Made by a program: the position numbers and the translations under genes
The notes under the pieces: generated by a model
Seen by the model: the letters and a program-made list of their open reading frames with translations, nothing else
Told to the model about the DNA's origin: nothing
Database searches by the model: none
Shown: positions 44,189 through 55,194 of the stretch, piece after piece
Numbering within the stretch: the stretch's first letter is position 1
Layout of the letters: each line of letters starts with the position of its first letter
Assembly (NCBI GenBank): GCA_001460835.1
Contig: CYKH01000631.1
Location: 1-58,863 of the forward strand
Direction: 5' to 3'
DNA: 58,863 nucleotides
Source: Bodo saltans
Lineage: Eukaryota > Euglenozoa > Kinetoplastea > Eubodonida > Bodonidae

Positions 44189-44500
44189 TTTCGCTATGTC
44201 ATGGCAGAGGCTGAAGGTTTTTAGTGCGCTGATGAACAGAAGCTTGTGCACATGATCGCGGTGCCATGAGGTGAAACGGCGATGCAAACGCTGCGGCGAA
44301 CCATTCGTCATGAGCGCAGCGCAGTCGGTCGACCATTTTGGGATGAAGAGTTTTTCCCTGAAGTTATCTTCGTGGATCCTGTGTTGTCGTTGGTCGAATC
44401 GAAAAAATAAAAATGGATGAAACATTTTCTTTTTGGGACTGTTTGTCTGTTGTTGATTTTTTTTTTTTTTAGTGTGTTGTACAATTCGAGGGTTGGTGTG

Positions 44501-47500
44501 TCATTTGATTGTGCGTTGTTTTTTCTTGAGAGTTGCTCTGTCAAGCATCTCGTAGAAAAATGGTTTGAAATATTTTCTTGCCCAACCGGATGATATCATT
44601 GCGATGCACCACACGCGAGTGACTTCGGCAGATACCTTTTGACGGATTTTTTCTTGGACAAGCAGTTGAAGGCGAAACCCAGATTCCTTTCGGCGTGCAA
44701 CCTGAACATACAATGCTTCGAAACGAGAAAAGTACTTGAGCTGCAATCTGTTGTTCGCTTGATGTTGAATGGAACGTAGCGCGTTAATTTGAGTTGTTTT
44801 CTTGGTGGCTGGCCTGGTTTGCAACAACCAGCGGTACCACACTTCAAAATAGCTCTGCTGCGTGCGCCTGCGGCAGCTGTCGGCAAGTGATGTGACCTGC
44901 CGATGCCGTCGTCGCGACGCTCGAAAGCTACGCAGCATATGGAAGTAAAAATCGCGTTTGGCCACTGTATCACAGACCTTCGTTGTGATTAAATCGTGGG
45001 CGACAGCTCGAAGTTGGTTTCTCTGAAGCAAACAGTTGCAGAGGAGGTTGAGGTACCTAGCTGAGAGTAACCGCTCATGTCGAGTTGTCAGATGCAGAAT
45101 CCTAAGTGCTATTCTGCGCCTGTAAATTCTTTGAACCATACGCCGGAGCCAATGAATTACTTTAATACCTGCTTGCTTGCATCTAATGGAGCGACTATTG
45201 AGGGCCCTGAGTTGAGACTGAACAACGATGAGGAAGTGACTTCGTTGAGTTGCACGCTCGAGAGATCCGGGCAGCGCTTCTGGCATTGTTGGGTTTGTTG
45301 CTGCAGAAAATGGCCTACGAAAAGCTAAGCGAGCAGTATTATCGTCATTCCTGGTGTATGTTTCACGTGCAATTTCCGACTCCGCTTCTTGCTTGAGTCT
45401 CGCGATTTCCACTGCAGAGTGAGCAACTTCAGGGGTTACTAACCCTAAGGAAGTGAGAAGCGGTTTGCTTTGGGAGCCAGTAAGAGGCGGGAGAGTCAAT
45501 GACAACCGCGAGAAATCGCGGTCAGGCAAGACTGATGCAACGATCGGGGGTAATGTTGCTGCTGTCAGCTTTGTTTTCTGTAAATGGGGGAGCCCAGGGG
45601 ATGCAGGCCGCATCCGAAACCCAGCACTGGAAACTCGCTGCGCAGCATTCAGCGGTGGAAGTGGAGCAGAAGCACTTTGCAGCGGTGGAAGAAGTGATTT
45701 TCTTGTGGCCACCACAGGCTCGAGCTCTGCCAGTTCCGCTTGAAGGGAGCGAAGCAGTGACGATACCGTGTTGTGAACAGGAGGGAGTTTGCTCTTGCTA
45801 CTCTTTGCACGCCTCATGAAATTTTCAGAGAATCCTGTCGCTGGAATTGGAGGTCGCAGCTGCTTGGCACCTCCTTTCATGTACGCTCTTGCGGCTACTC
45901 GCAGCTGATGCAGCTCAACATCGTCGTCATCATCCACTCTTTGCTCCGCCGCCCGAGGTGTCGCCGCAGCGACGAGAGGCTTGCTTCGATTGGATCGCAA
46001 CTGCTCTTGAATGACAAGTTTGTCGGAGTCTTCTTCTTGAGCGATTCTTGATCGAACTGCCTCTTGCTCAGTGTCAATCAATTCCCGCAAGCGGCACTCA
46101 TCGATGGCACAGCTTTCAACTTGGAAGGATGCGCATTCCTGTTCGAGTTGCCTCATTTTTTCCTGCATCGCTTGAATAAGAGGAGAGACTTTGATTTTCG
46201 TCACCTTCAACGATGACGAATTAGGCCTCGAGATCCTCCTCGAGCTCAATGCCGATGGAACTCGAAAAACTGGTCCTGGAAGCTCTTTGAGAACAGAAGG
46301 GCGCTGCTCGCCAAATTCCATGAAGAACAGTACCGTAAGTGCTTCTCCCATAAAGTGCAATGACTGAGAACTTTGGTACAAAATGTCCAATGGCTCGATT
46401 TGGAAAACTTCTGCTTCATCCTCAGAGCCGTCAAATGGTTCATCTTCTTGAGCGCCCTCAACAATACGCTCAATCTGCTGGGTTGAACGCATTGGGGGCG
46501 TTGGAGGTGGGGTAAATCCAGTTTGTGTGCCACATGTTTTCTTATTGTGCTTTTGCCATTCAGCGCTACGAGTGCGTAGCTTTTCGACGTAGTCGCTCGA
46601 ATAATACTCCGGTGGTGTGATTTTCTTGCGATCGATCCATCCTCGTTTATTCGAGAATGAAGAAGTCGAACCGGATGACGGGCGCGGTGGGAGCCCAGAG
46701 GAGGACGTCATCTGTTGCATCACTGCAGCACGCTCAACTACTTCTTGGCGTTGGCTTTGTGCAACTGCATCATCGTCGAGGTCTACTTCGTCTTCTTCGT
46801 CGTCATCCTCATCACTTTCCTGTCGAGGGGACTGGGCGGTTGGTGGCGGGAAGGACAGAAACGTTTCGTCGATCTGTTGAGGTGCGACGCTTTGCCAAAC
46901 GCCGTAGTCATCTGCGGACATGTACTCCTCAGCGGTAGATGATGTTGCGACTGGCATATGTATGGACGACTGGGACGAGGCTGGTCGTCGCCCTGTTGCT
47001 GGGGACGCTGGGATCACCGGTCGTTGACGAGAAGACTGCCTCGATGACTGTCGAGGGGTTGCTTCGCGTCGCCCGGTAGGAGGACGAGAGAATGCCCTTG
47101 GATGAGGGCTGCTTGCATCACGGAATGAGCCATCGTCGTTGATTGGCTCTGCGACCTCGCTCCACGTGCTGTGATTGTCAGAGGCTGGCGGCATCGCGCC
47201 AGAGATCCGAGGAACTCCACGTTCTGGGGACATCGAAGTGTTGATATGAATCATCCATTCCTTATCATCCTCGAACACATCTAAAATCCCGCGACACCAC
47301 ATTGCGTCTTCCTCGTCGAGAATCGCGTCTCGGGACGCTGCCTGCTCATCAAGCAACCGAAGAACGTCGTAGAAGTCTTCGAGAAGATACGCCCAACACA
47401 TACTTTCTTCATCGACAAGCATAGAATGGCTTCGCTGGAATTCTGCAACAACAGTTTCTGCGCGCCGTTTAAGGGCACGATCTTCTTCGTAGAGAAACTC

Positions 47501-50500
47501 AACTGTGTCGTGACACGACGTAAACAGAGCAGTGAGTGCATTTTGTGCCTCTTTTGCGACATCGTCGGCAACCACAGTCCATTCTGCTTCTAGAGCTGCG
47601 ATGGCTTCCAGTAACGACTTGAGCCGTTCTGCTTCTTCCTGAGCTCCTAAGGCGTCATCTCGATGACGAATCGAGTCAATCCGACCTGAAAATTGCAATG
47701 CCATCGCTGTCATGACGTTGTGGCTGAGCGTCTCGTGCAACTGAATTCGAACTTCCGCTTGGAATTCGATTTCTTCAAGTGCACGCGAGGTGAGGTGAGA
47801 GTAGTGGTGAGCTGTTGCTGTGGTGGTGGTGGTCGGGACAAACCGCCACGTATTCCACAGCGAGCGCGTTGTCATCAACGAAATTTCACGTTCAGGAAAT
47901 GGCAAATAGGCAATGAATGGCTCTTCTGGACCTTCTGGCAAATGAAGTAGCAAACCACCTGCGAGACTTGCGTAGGCAACCAGCGACGGCAGTGGGGTTG
48001 GGCTGTGAAACAACACGAAGACGATCAGGCGATGCAGTGTGCGCACATAGTCGACTGCTCGGTGGTGCTCCTTGACGAGGTGTTCCAGTGAAACACCAGG
48101 GCCAAGAATTTTACCTTGTCGAAATACGTCGCCTTCCGTCATTTTGTCGCTGCGGCCAAATGCAATCCATGCTCGAAGTAGATCTTGGAGTTGGAGGCTA
48201 AGAACTGTGAGTTTCTTTTCTTGCTTTGCGTCATCATCCTCCGCTTCATCCTTTTCTTGGCGGAGGGAGGAAGTGATACCGTCGTCGTGCGAGGATGAAG
48301 CTGTGGACGTCATGCTCCCCCCCTTTGCTCCAATAAAAAGTACAGGACACAACAGCAATTCCATAGCACTGACAACAGCGCCTATGACAGGATCGTCTTC
48401 AGCGCAGCTTTCAGAGTGCGCATGTTCGGCCATGATGCTGCTGCAAACCCACACCGCTGCATCGCCTAAATCTTTGTACGCATTGCAAATAGTGCTTGGC
48501 TGATCGGCAACAACTAGCCACAGTAACGTGGGAACGACCACATCACAAGTAAATTTGGATGCGAAGGTCGCACGAAACTGTTTGCTCAGGAACGACGCAT
48601 TTGCAAGAATCGCTACCAGCGAAGAAACGAGCCCGATTTCTCTCTGGGCCAGCTCCAACACAAAGCTAACAACACTGTTCCCTGAAACAGCAGAAGCAGC
48701 GGAGGCGCTGTGAGAGATTGCAGCGCGTCGACAAAGGATAAGGACGAGTGCTTCCAGTATTGGTTCGACACGTGCTGCTGATGGAGGAAAAGATGATGAG
48801 TGAGATTCAAGATCAATCACTCGAATAGCGAATCGATACAGCGCCCATTGTGGAGCAGAAGGTACAGAAGTAGCACTTTGCACTGTAGAAAGGGAAGCAA
48901 GGTCATCATAGAGCCACTGCACTGTTGTTCGAGCCAGCCACAGCTGCTCGACACACGACACGGACGAACATGATGTTGCTGCTGTCGGCGACATCAGTGT
49001 CGCGATGGCACGGCCCACAAACGTCTCTGGCTCACAGATTTGCATCTTGTCAGTGTTGCCCGCAACAAACTCCAAGTGGCGAAACAAAATCAGCTCTCCG
49101 ATGGGAAGATCATGAATGTGATGAATTGCTGCTGTCGACACGGAGGCTTCCTGCGCATCGCAGAAAATACACTTCGCGCAAACACTAAACAAGATAGCTT
49201 GATGCTTCTCAATGTCCTCCTCGCTCGGTGACGACGTGCGCTGTGCGCCGCGGTGTTGTTGATCAAGCACAACAATGCTTTTGACGAGCTCGCTACACTC
49301 TTGAGATCGCACTGTCAACTGAGCGATGCGCGAGGCAGATGATACGGCAGCACCTGCAGCTGCTGCACCACGGCTGCTCACACCTTTGTTGGCGCGTGCA
49401 AGGTACCCAATTCTACGAGGCGCAGTTGCGGCTAGCATAATAGGAAATGCAGCCACGCCAATGGATTCTTGCAGCTGTTGCTGTGCAGCACGAGGACTGC
49501 TGCTACTGTCAACGCCTGGTGATGAGGGGACTACAATTTCTGACTCGGCGAGTCCAAACGATCGACACACTTCTCGTATGACCGCAGCGACAGAAACCAA
49601 GTTGACATTCACACTTGCCATGGAGGCGCCAAAATGTTGCGAAAGGATATGCGCCAGATGCGTTTGTAGCATCGTTGTGCTCCGTGAGAAGCTCCTTAAA
49701 AGCCTCGTGACGGTCACAAGTGTCGCCGCTTGAATGGCTGCTGCTGCGTCACCGTCGTTGTCAACAACAAACTCTTCGTTCACGGCGACGTTGACGGCGA
49801 CTTCTACGAGCTGTTTGAGAGCTCGTGCAACGAGGGTTGTGATTGCCGCAGCCCAAACGTTTTCCAAAGTCCGAGGAGCAAGTGTGGATTCGCGTAACAC
49901 CTGGCACTCTAACACCTTCCAGAGATGTCGAATAGGGACTCCGTGGCGGTGGGCCATAAGAACGAGAGCTCGTGGGGTGATTGCTCCCGCTTTCGCGACA
50001 AGTTGCTTGACGGATCTGGCACATTGTTCGGCGGATAACTCGATCCGCCGGTTGGAGGGCGACGTAAAGATATCACCGTTGTCTGACGCGCCGTCACTCG
50101 CGGAAAACACAAAAGCCTCGGGAATGTGATTCCCCAGCGCGGGATGAAATGCACCATTCGTGTTCTGACCATCGAACGCAAACGTTGCGCAAATATCTAC
50201 AAGCGCACTCGTCGGGATGATCAAACAGCGCCCAGAGTCATTGAAGACGTTGACGACAACTAATGGTGCGGTTGACGACGAGGGGAGCGAGGCGGAGAAA
50301 ATAGCCTTAAGCACCTTTTCTACTAAAGCAGTGATGGGCCCAGGTGCTGACGAAGCAGTGCTGTCCTCACCAGCCGGTGACATCGGGAAAAACGTTGCGG
50401 TTGTGATAGACATTGCAAACGAGAATTTGACCGCCACTGGAACAACAAACTGTGTCGGGGGGAGATGAAGAACTTCATAACACGCGGCGTACAGAGCTCG

Positions 50501-53500
50501 CAGAGAACGCAGATAGGCACGTGCCGCACTACGAGATGCCCACAAGCGCGCCACACAGTTGTGCTCTTCGTTGATTTGGTGATGTGTTGCGGCGTTTTCA
50601 CTATCAACGCCAGATGCCGTTGCAACAGTTTCTGTGAAGGCGCTGCGAACGACATCAGTGGCGCAAGCAACGAGATCGTGCCAAGCAGACTCCTGAGAGC
50701 GAACCACTTCAGCAGCCAGTTGTTGACGAGGAACAGGGACCACGTTGACGATCGCACCGCTTTTCTTAGAAAACTTCACACTCGAACGTTTCAAGTTTTG
50801 CGCAGAGAAGAACTCGAGCGCGTCAGCTTCCGCTTGAAGCCATCGCCAAAAGTAGCCAATCTCTTCTTGGCTACCACCAGGGGGGCTGGTGGTCAATGCG
50901 ATATCCCCAAGGCCCTCCACAGCTTCGGCAATCGTTGTGATGGATGCAGTGGCTGAATTGTGAGAACGACGACGCTGGTCCCAGAGGGCAATCAACTGGT
51001 CGAGTTCTTCTGTTGACAGTGGCTGCACATCGCTGAAGCAGATGGATGGGGCATGCTCCATTCGAGGTTCTTCTCCAGGAATCTCTCCTGCTGTTGTTGG
51101 TCGCGCTAAGTGGCCACGGGTACGAACAAACATGATTGCAGACGAAAGTGGACTCGACGCGCGTGGAAGTCCATCGTGATCGTGCGCAAGCGGCGATGAT
51201 GTTGACCCACTAGCGTGGGAGAAGGCAGGCGAGCCGCTTCTCGTCGGTGATGAAATACCGGCAAAAGGAGAGTCGTATCGGCCTTGGCGCTCCCAGCCAG
51301 GAGACATGTTCCCGTGCTCTCGCTCAAGCCCGAGTCGCGTTTGTTGCATAGCGGTGGCCTCTGCCGCTGATCGTTCTGAGATGCTTGACAAGAATTGCAA
51401 TCCTCGCGCTTCGGCAATAAGAACTTCATCGCGAGCAGCAACTTCTTCAACGCTAATCAAACTTTCAATTGCGTTCGAAACTGACCTGTTCTTCGCCACG
51501 TACTCATCAAATAATTGAGCTAACGTTTTGACTTCGCTTTTGATGTTGCTCGGGATCATCGCATGGGCTGCGTTCGTGCTGATTTCGAGGCGTTGCGTTG
51601 CCTCTTCCTCAGCAAGGAAGTCGACACGCACCTTTAAGCCTCTCGCTGAGATAACCTTTCGATCCGACGCAGCCGCATTATGAATGCTAACGCGTTGTTC
51701 TACTTCGCCAACAATGGCGACTTTGCGCGCTGCGGTTTCAACTTCGAAAAGCGCTTCGTGCTCAATGGCTATCTGGGGTGATGCTATCGGTTGACCTTCG
51801 TCTTCACCATGCTGCACGGCCTCCCCTCCACTGGGCAATCCAAACAAATCTTCTTCTTGCGAAAACATACCACCGTCTGCTCCAGCGCCTCGTGTAGGAG
51901 GTGGTGAGTAGACGTCAACCCCAAGCACCGACGCAGTGTCTCCAGGGGAAACGGCTGCGCGTGAAGCGGACTGGGACGCGGGCCGCTTCGTCGGTGGCAG
52001 AGGCGACGAAGCTGCTGAAGTGAGTAGGTGAGGTTGCGCGATAGGGCTACTGCTGTTCGTTGCTGGTGTCGTTGCCTGATGAGGGCCCGCATGCGTAGTT
52101 CGGCTTTGTTTGAGAATTTCTTGAGCGACGCAGCGTGCGGTGAATCCCCGCCCCACTCTTTGCAGTGCGTACGCTGAAACAAGAGTTGGTGCAAACGCAA
52201 TGACGTGTTGGAAGAGTAACGTCCCACTCGTTCCGAATGCGGAAATGATCATGTCGTGAGTGGCGGTGCTGGGCCCTTGACTTTCCGGAGCAGCAGCAGA
52301 TGGTGACGATGACACTAACGCAGTAAGGTTTTCTTTCGGGAGTGCTGCGACGCGTTGTAGAATCACGCTGACTTTGTACAGGACAGAGTTTGGGATGGCA
52401 GTCGTTGCACTATTTTGTTGTTGCTTTGGATTGAGCGGAAGTGTCTTGTCCAGAATTTTGCGGATTGCGTTGGCTCCGGCAGATACCGTTTTGAAGATGG
52501 GCATGTTCACGAAGTCGTCGTCGTCACTACCACTGCTACTATTGCTGCTGCTGCATTGGGCCAGGCTCCCGTGGAGGTACTGAAGAGCAACATATCCCAA
52601 GGCATACGTCATCATCACGCTATTCACGTTGCGAACTCCTTTGCGTGAGCGGATGGAGCCAAGCAGCACAGTAATTGCTTGGAAAAGATCTTTTCGTACC
52701 CTCAGTGCATCAGGGGCACACGTCGTCGCATCGCTTTCTACGTTCTCAGCAGTGGCAGCTTCTTCGTTTGCTGTGCGGCTTGCTGTAGCAGCGGTTGTCT
52801 GTGGGGCGGCGTGTCCGCTGAAGATCTGCGTGCTGTTGTTGTTATTGGAAAGGAGAATTCCCATTAACTTTTGAAGCAGCTCCGTCGACAGCCTTGTGGT
52901 GTTCCTCTGCACCGTGCAGAGCGACACAAACTCGAGCAGAGCGTTTGTGAGGCTGACCCACTCCGACAAAGAAAATTTGCTGGAGGAGTCCAAAGCTCGA
53001 TGGAATGCGTCATGCAGGGAAAAGAGAATAACCACTTGCGGCCCTGCTGCGGCCTTCATTGAGAGACCCGCTCGTTGTTGGGTGGTGGCGATGGCTTGAC
53101 ATGAACTCACAGCCGCCGCCATGTCGCTCCAAATTGTAGTGAATGCGTGCGATATCGCAGCAGCGGTTGCGTCGGAACACTTCGCAAGCCACCGATGGGT
53201 CACGTAGGAGTGGAGCGTTGCGCGCGTCATGACCAGTCGAAGGTGATGGTGGTGGTCACTGATGACAGGAGCAGAAAGGAGGATCTTGCTGGTTGGCTGG
53301 CTGGTTGGCCGATGGAACCATGCCAAGGACTCTCGCAGTTTTCCTTCATCGATCGAGTTGCCGACACTGAGGAGATGAGCTTGGGAGAGTAGCCTCGCAC
53401 AACGACGTCGCTGAAACGCGTGAAGTGGTGACGACGACGACGCATCAGTGGTTCTGGCATTTTGAGACGAGAACGCAGCGTTCAACATGCGCATGACGAC

Positions 53501-55045
53501 ATCGTCGTTCTTCTTGTTGCTAGTATTTTGGGTGATATTTATGGCGTCCAGTTGCGCATTGGCCTCCGAAAACGTGAGTAAGTAGCTACTGTGGCAGCAA
53601 ACCAGACAATTTCTCACCTCCCACGCGTTGTAGAGTAATGATGCTTGCGCTGCCAAGGTATTACTTGTGCTGCCTTCGGTCATCGCTGCAATTTGAAACC
53701 GCTCGTTGGATTTCGTCAACTTTGCGTAACTCTCCACCAACGGCATCAACCCATTATCCTGCTCTCGTGTGCACCACAGGGTATCTGCATGGGTGACGGA
53801 GAAAATCCCTGTGTCTCGCACAGAAGCGTATTTCTCAAAGCGATTTCTGTCTGGTATGAGAATTGCACCGGTGCGGCTGCTCACCATTTTGAGAACGGAT
53901 GCGATGTGAACTCGCGTTGGCTCTACCACAAATCCGCCACCGCCGCCACCAATGCTGCTGAAGCAGCAGAATTTTCTCTTGACACAGTCCGTCAGGGCAC
54001 CAGACCAGAACTCAGAATCTTTTGTGGAAAAATACCGCAGCACCCGGTTGACCACCTCCAACTGATCTTGCTCTGAGATAAATCCTTTCGCGGCTTGAGA
54101 GCGGAGGTCGAACATGACCATATCTTTGAGTGCACGACCGGCCATTTCAGTTTGACAAACGTCGCACAAAACTTTCACCGCTTTCGGGTCCCATGACGAT
54201 GAAGAAGCGTTGTTGTCAGCAGAGGACAGCAACTTCTTCCCGTCCTGGATCGCCTCATCATCCCCTTCTTCGAAATTCAACTGCGCTGTGGAGGTTTCTT
54301 GTTTCAGCTTGGCCTGGTTCAACCACTTCTTGCCGTAATCGAACAAGAGGTAGAGATACTTACATGGCACGTGACACGAGCGCATCGCCTGAAGAAGGAT
54401 CTGGTCCTTGATCACAGCAGCTGTGCTCTTGGACGGCTTGTCTCGCTTCTCAAACAGTTCCAAGAAGCGTTCCACAACTATTGGGAAGAGAATGGATGTG
54501 ATGTACTCGTGGAGGCTTGGGAGGGGCGACGATGACGACGATGACGACGTTGTTGACGACGATAATACGACTCCACTCAATGTTCTTGCTAACACCTCTG
54601 GATTGGTTTGCGTGAGGTGCAACAAGTATGCTTCCACCAGGTCACTGCCGGGGACAAAGGAGGATGACGTTGTTGAGTGCACCATGTTCGGCGACAGCAG
54701 AGCTGACACTGTGCCCGCCGACAAGGACCACCCGTTCCAGATGTAACATCTACCGTCTGCTCCACACATGAGAGAGATGCACTTCTTCTTGGGGGCGGTG
54801 GACGATGACACAGTCAATAAGGGCAGGTTGAGAAGCGCTTCCAGCTCACTACATAGATGGCTGGTGACGTTGGTCGAGGTACGTTGCGACGGTGCAGGCT
54901 CGAGCGTCGAGGGGATGACAGGCGGCATCGCAACGACCTGCACGTACTCCCCGTGAATACAATACATCACCGACACGAGGCTGTGCAACCCTTCAAACGA
55001 ATATTCATACAACACCTGCTGGAGTCGTTGCGTTGCACGAAACAT
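44501..55045 (-). CDS. Giant protein with two CLU-like segments and Sfi1-like C-terminus, about 3514 aa
   Basis: The first ATG is at 55045, but the frame is open up to 55219 and reads FRWWTYEGHTG and QGRWFVDQRAAILIYVWGD there. The true protein therefore starts further upstream, probably in the 219-residue frame. Near the N-terminus (about 54997-54077) FEGLHSLVSVMYCIHGEYVQ, then AMRSCHVPCKYLYLLFD and VCQTEMAGRALKDMV resemble the order seen in CLU (clustered mitochondria) proteins. A second, similar arrangement lies near 50480-49760 (FVVPVAVKFSFAMSI, LMAHRHGVPIRHLWKVL, TTLVARALKQLVEV). Long Ser-rich and acidic linkers separate these from helical regions. The C-terminal 300 residues, ending near 44510, have Sfi1-like aromatic repeats (FYFHMLRSFRASRRRH, SYFEVWYRWLL, KYFSRFEALYVQ, KYFKPFFYEML), suggesting a basal body or cytoskeletal site. 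Function is unknown. Confidence 0.65.
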   Translation of the reverse strand: MFRATQRLQQVLYEYSFEGLHSLVSVMYCIHGEYVQVVAMPPVIPSTLEPAPSQRTSTNVTSHLCSELEALLNLPLLTVSSSTAPKKKCISLMCGADGRCYIWNGWSLSAGTVSALLSPNMVHSTTSSSFVPGSDLVEAYLLHLTQTNPEVLARTLSGVVLSSSTTSSSSSSSPLPSLHEYITSILFPIVVERFLELFEKRDKPSKSTAAVIKDQILLQAMRSCHVPCKYLYLLFDYGKKWLNQAKLKQETSTAQLNFEEGDDEAIQDGKKLLSSADNNASSSSWDPKAVKVLCDVCQTEMAGRALKDMVMFDLRSQAAKGFISEQDQLEVVNRVLRYFSTKDSEFWSGALTDCVKRKFCCFSSIGGGGGGFVVEPTRVHIASVLKMVSSRTGAILIPDRNRFEKYASVRDTGIFSVTHADTLWCTREQDNGLMPLVESYAKLTKSNERFQIAAMTEGSTSNTLAAQASLLYNAWEVRNCLVCCHSSYLLTFSEANAQLDAINITQNTSNKKNDDVVMRMLNAAFSSQNARTTDASSSSPLHAFQRRRCARLLSQAHLLSVGNSIDEGKLRESLAWFHRPTSQPTSKILLSAPVISDHHHHLRLVMTRATLHSYVTHRWLAKCSDATAAAISHAFTTIWSDMAAAVSSCQAIATTQQRAGLSMKAAAGPQVVILFSLHDAFHRALDSSSKFSLSEWVSLTNALLEFVSLCTVQRNTTRLSTELLQKLMGILLSNNNNSTQIFSGHAAPQTTAATASRTANEEAATAENVESDATTCAPDALRVRKDLFQAITVLLGSIRSRKGVRNVNSVMMTYALGYVALQYLHGSLAQCSSSNSSSGSDDDDFVNMPIFKTVSAGANAIRKILDKTLPLNPKQQQNSATTAIPNSVLYKVSVILQRVAALPKENLTALVSSSPSAAAPESQGPSTATHDMIISAFGTSGTLLFQHVIAFAPTLVSAYALQRVGRGFTARCVAQEILKQSRTTHAGPHQATTPATNSSSPIAQPHLLTSAASSPLPPTKRPASQSASRAAVSPGDTASVLGVDVYSPPPTRGAGADGGMFSQEEDLFGLPSGGEAVQHGEDEGQPIASPQIAIEHEALFEVETAARKVAIVGEVEQRVSIHNAAASDRKVISARGLKVRVDFLAEEEATQRLEISTNAAHAMIPSNIKSEVKTLAQLFDEYVAKNRSVSNAIESLISVEEVAARDEVLIAEARGLQFLSSISERSAAEATAMQQTRLGLEREHGNMSPGWERQGRYDSPFAGISSPTRSGSPAFSHASGSTSSPLAHDHDGLPRASSPLSSAIMFVRTRGHLARPTTAGEIPGEEPRMEHAPSICFSDVQPLSTEELDQLIALWDQRRRSHNSATASITTIAEAVEGLGDIALTTSPPGGSQEEIGYFWRWLQAEADALEFFSAQNLKRSSVKFSKKSGAIVNVVPVPRQQLAAEVVRSQESAWHDLVACATDVVRSAFTETVATASGVDSENAATHHQINEEHNCVARLWASRSAARAYLRSLRALYAACYEVLHLPPTQFVVPVAVKFSFAMSITTATFFPMSPAGEDSTASSAPGPITALVEKVLKAIFSASLPSSSTAPLVVVNVFNDSGRCLIIPTSALVDICATFAFDGQNTNGAFHPALGNHIPEAFVFSASDGASDNGDIFTSPSNRRIELSAEQCARSVKQLVAKAGAITPRALVLMAHRHGVPIRHLWKVLECQVLRESTLAPRTLENVWAAAITTLVARALKQLVEVAVNVAVNEEFVVDNDGDAAAAIQAATLVTVTRLLRSFSRSTTMLQTHLAHILSQHFGASMASVNVNLVSVAAVIREVCRSFGLAESEIVVPSSPGVDSSSSPRAAQQQLQESIGVAAFPIMLAATAPRRIGYLARANKGVSSRGAAAAGAAVSSASRIAQLTVRSQECSELVKSIVVLDQQHRGAQRTSSPSEEDIEKHQAILFSVCAKCIFCDAQEASVSTAAIHHIHDLPIGELILFRHLEFVAGNTDKMQICEPETFVGRAIATLMSPTAATSCSSVSCVEQLWLARTTVQWLYDDLASLSTVQSATSVPSAPQWALYRFAIRVIDLESHSSSFPPSAARVEPILEALVLILCRRAAISHSASAASAVSGNSVVSFVLELAQREIGLVSSLVAILANASFLSKQFRATFASKFTCDVVVPTLLWLVVADQPSTICNAYKDLGDAAVWVCSSIMAEHAHSESCAEDDPVIGAVVSAMELLLCPVLFIGAKGGSMTSTASSSHDDGITSSLRQEKDEAEDDDAKQEKKLTVLSLQLQDLLRAWIAFGRSDKMTEGDVFRQGKILGPGVSLEHLVKEHHRAVDYVRTLHRLIVFVLFHSPTPLPSLVAYASLAGGLLLHLPEGPEEPFIAYLPFPEREISLMTTRSLWNTWRFVPTTTTTATAHHYSHLTSRALEEIEFQAEVRIQLHETLSHNVMTAMALQFSGRIDSIRHRDDALGAQEEAERLKSLLEAIAALEAEWTVVADDVAKEAQNALTALFTSCHDTVEFLYEEDRALKRRAETVVAEFQRSHSMLVDEESMCWAYLLEDFYDVLRLLDEQAASRDAILDEEDAMWCRGILDVFEDDKEWMIHINTSMSPERGVPRISGAMPPASDNHSTWSEVAEPINDDGSFRDASSPHPRAFSRPPTGRREATPRQSSRQSSRQRPVIPASPATGRRPASSQSSIHMPVATSSTAEEYMSADDYGVWQSVAPQQIDETFLSFPPPTAQSPRQESDEDDDEEDEVDLDDDAVAQSQRQEVVERAAVMQQMTSSSGLPPRPSSGSTSSFSNKRGWIDRKKITPPEYYSSDYVEKLRTRSAEWQKHNKKTCGTQTGFTPPPTPPMRSTQQIERIVEGAQEDEPFDGSEDEAEVFQIEPLDILYQSSQSLHFMGEALTVLFFMEFGEQRPSVLKELPGPVFRVPSALSSRRISRPNSSSLKVTKIKVSPLIQAMQEKMRQLEQECASFQVESCAIDECRLRELIDTEQEAVRSRIAQEEDSDKLVIQEQLRSNRSKPLVAAATPRAAEQRVDDDDDVELHQLRVAARAYMKGGAKQLRPPIPATGFSENFMRRAKSSKSKLPPVHNTVSSLLRSLQAELAELEPVVATRKSLLPPLQSASAPLPPLNAAQRVSSAGFRMRPASPGLPHLQKTKLTAATLPPIVASVLPDRDFSRLSLTLPPLTGSQSKPLLTSLGLVTPEVAHSAVEIARLKQEAESEIARETYTRNDDNTARLAFRRPFSAATNPTMPEALPGSLERATQRSHFLIVVQSQLRALNSRSIRCKQAGIKVIHWLRRMVQRIYRRRIALRILHLTTRHERLLSARYLNLLCNCLLQRNQLRAVAHDLITTKVCDTVAKRDFYFHMLRSFRASRRRHRQVTSLADSCRRRTQQSYFEVWYRWLLQTRPATKKTTQINALRSIQHQANNRLQLKYFSRFEALYVQVARRKESGFRLQLLVQEKIRQKVSAEVTRVWCIAMISSGWARKYFKPFFYEMLDRATLKKKQRTIK

Positions 55046-55194
55046 GTTATTGGCGGCGGCGTCGTCACCCCACACGTAAATAAGAATGGCGGCTCGTTGA
55101 TCGACGAACCAACGGCCTTGGTGATGCTGTGATTCTTCTTCCTGGTCAGTGAGCACGCCAGTGTGTCCTTCATAGGTCCACCAGCGGAAGGCGG

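Larger units (their letters stand above)
43067..44500. other. Convergent strand-switch region
   Basis: The last + gene ends at 43066 and the last - gene ends at 44501, so both blocks terminate towards this gene-free region. It contains a 300-base gap of N, a single telomere-like stretch (gggttagggtt, near 43098-43108), T-runs and a short direct repeat at 44131-44188. Small open frames on either strand here show no coding character. In kinetoplastids such regions are sites of transcription termination, often marked by base J or histone variants, and sometimes contain tRNA genes. I see no tRNA. Confidence 0.75.
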
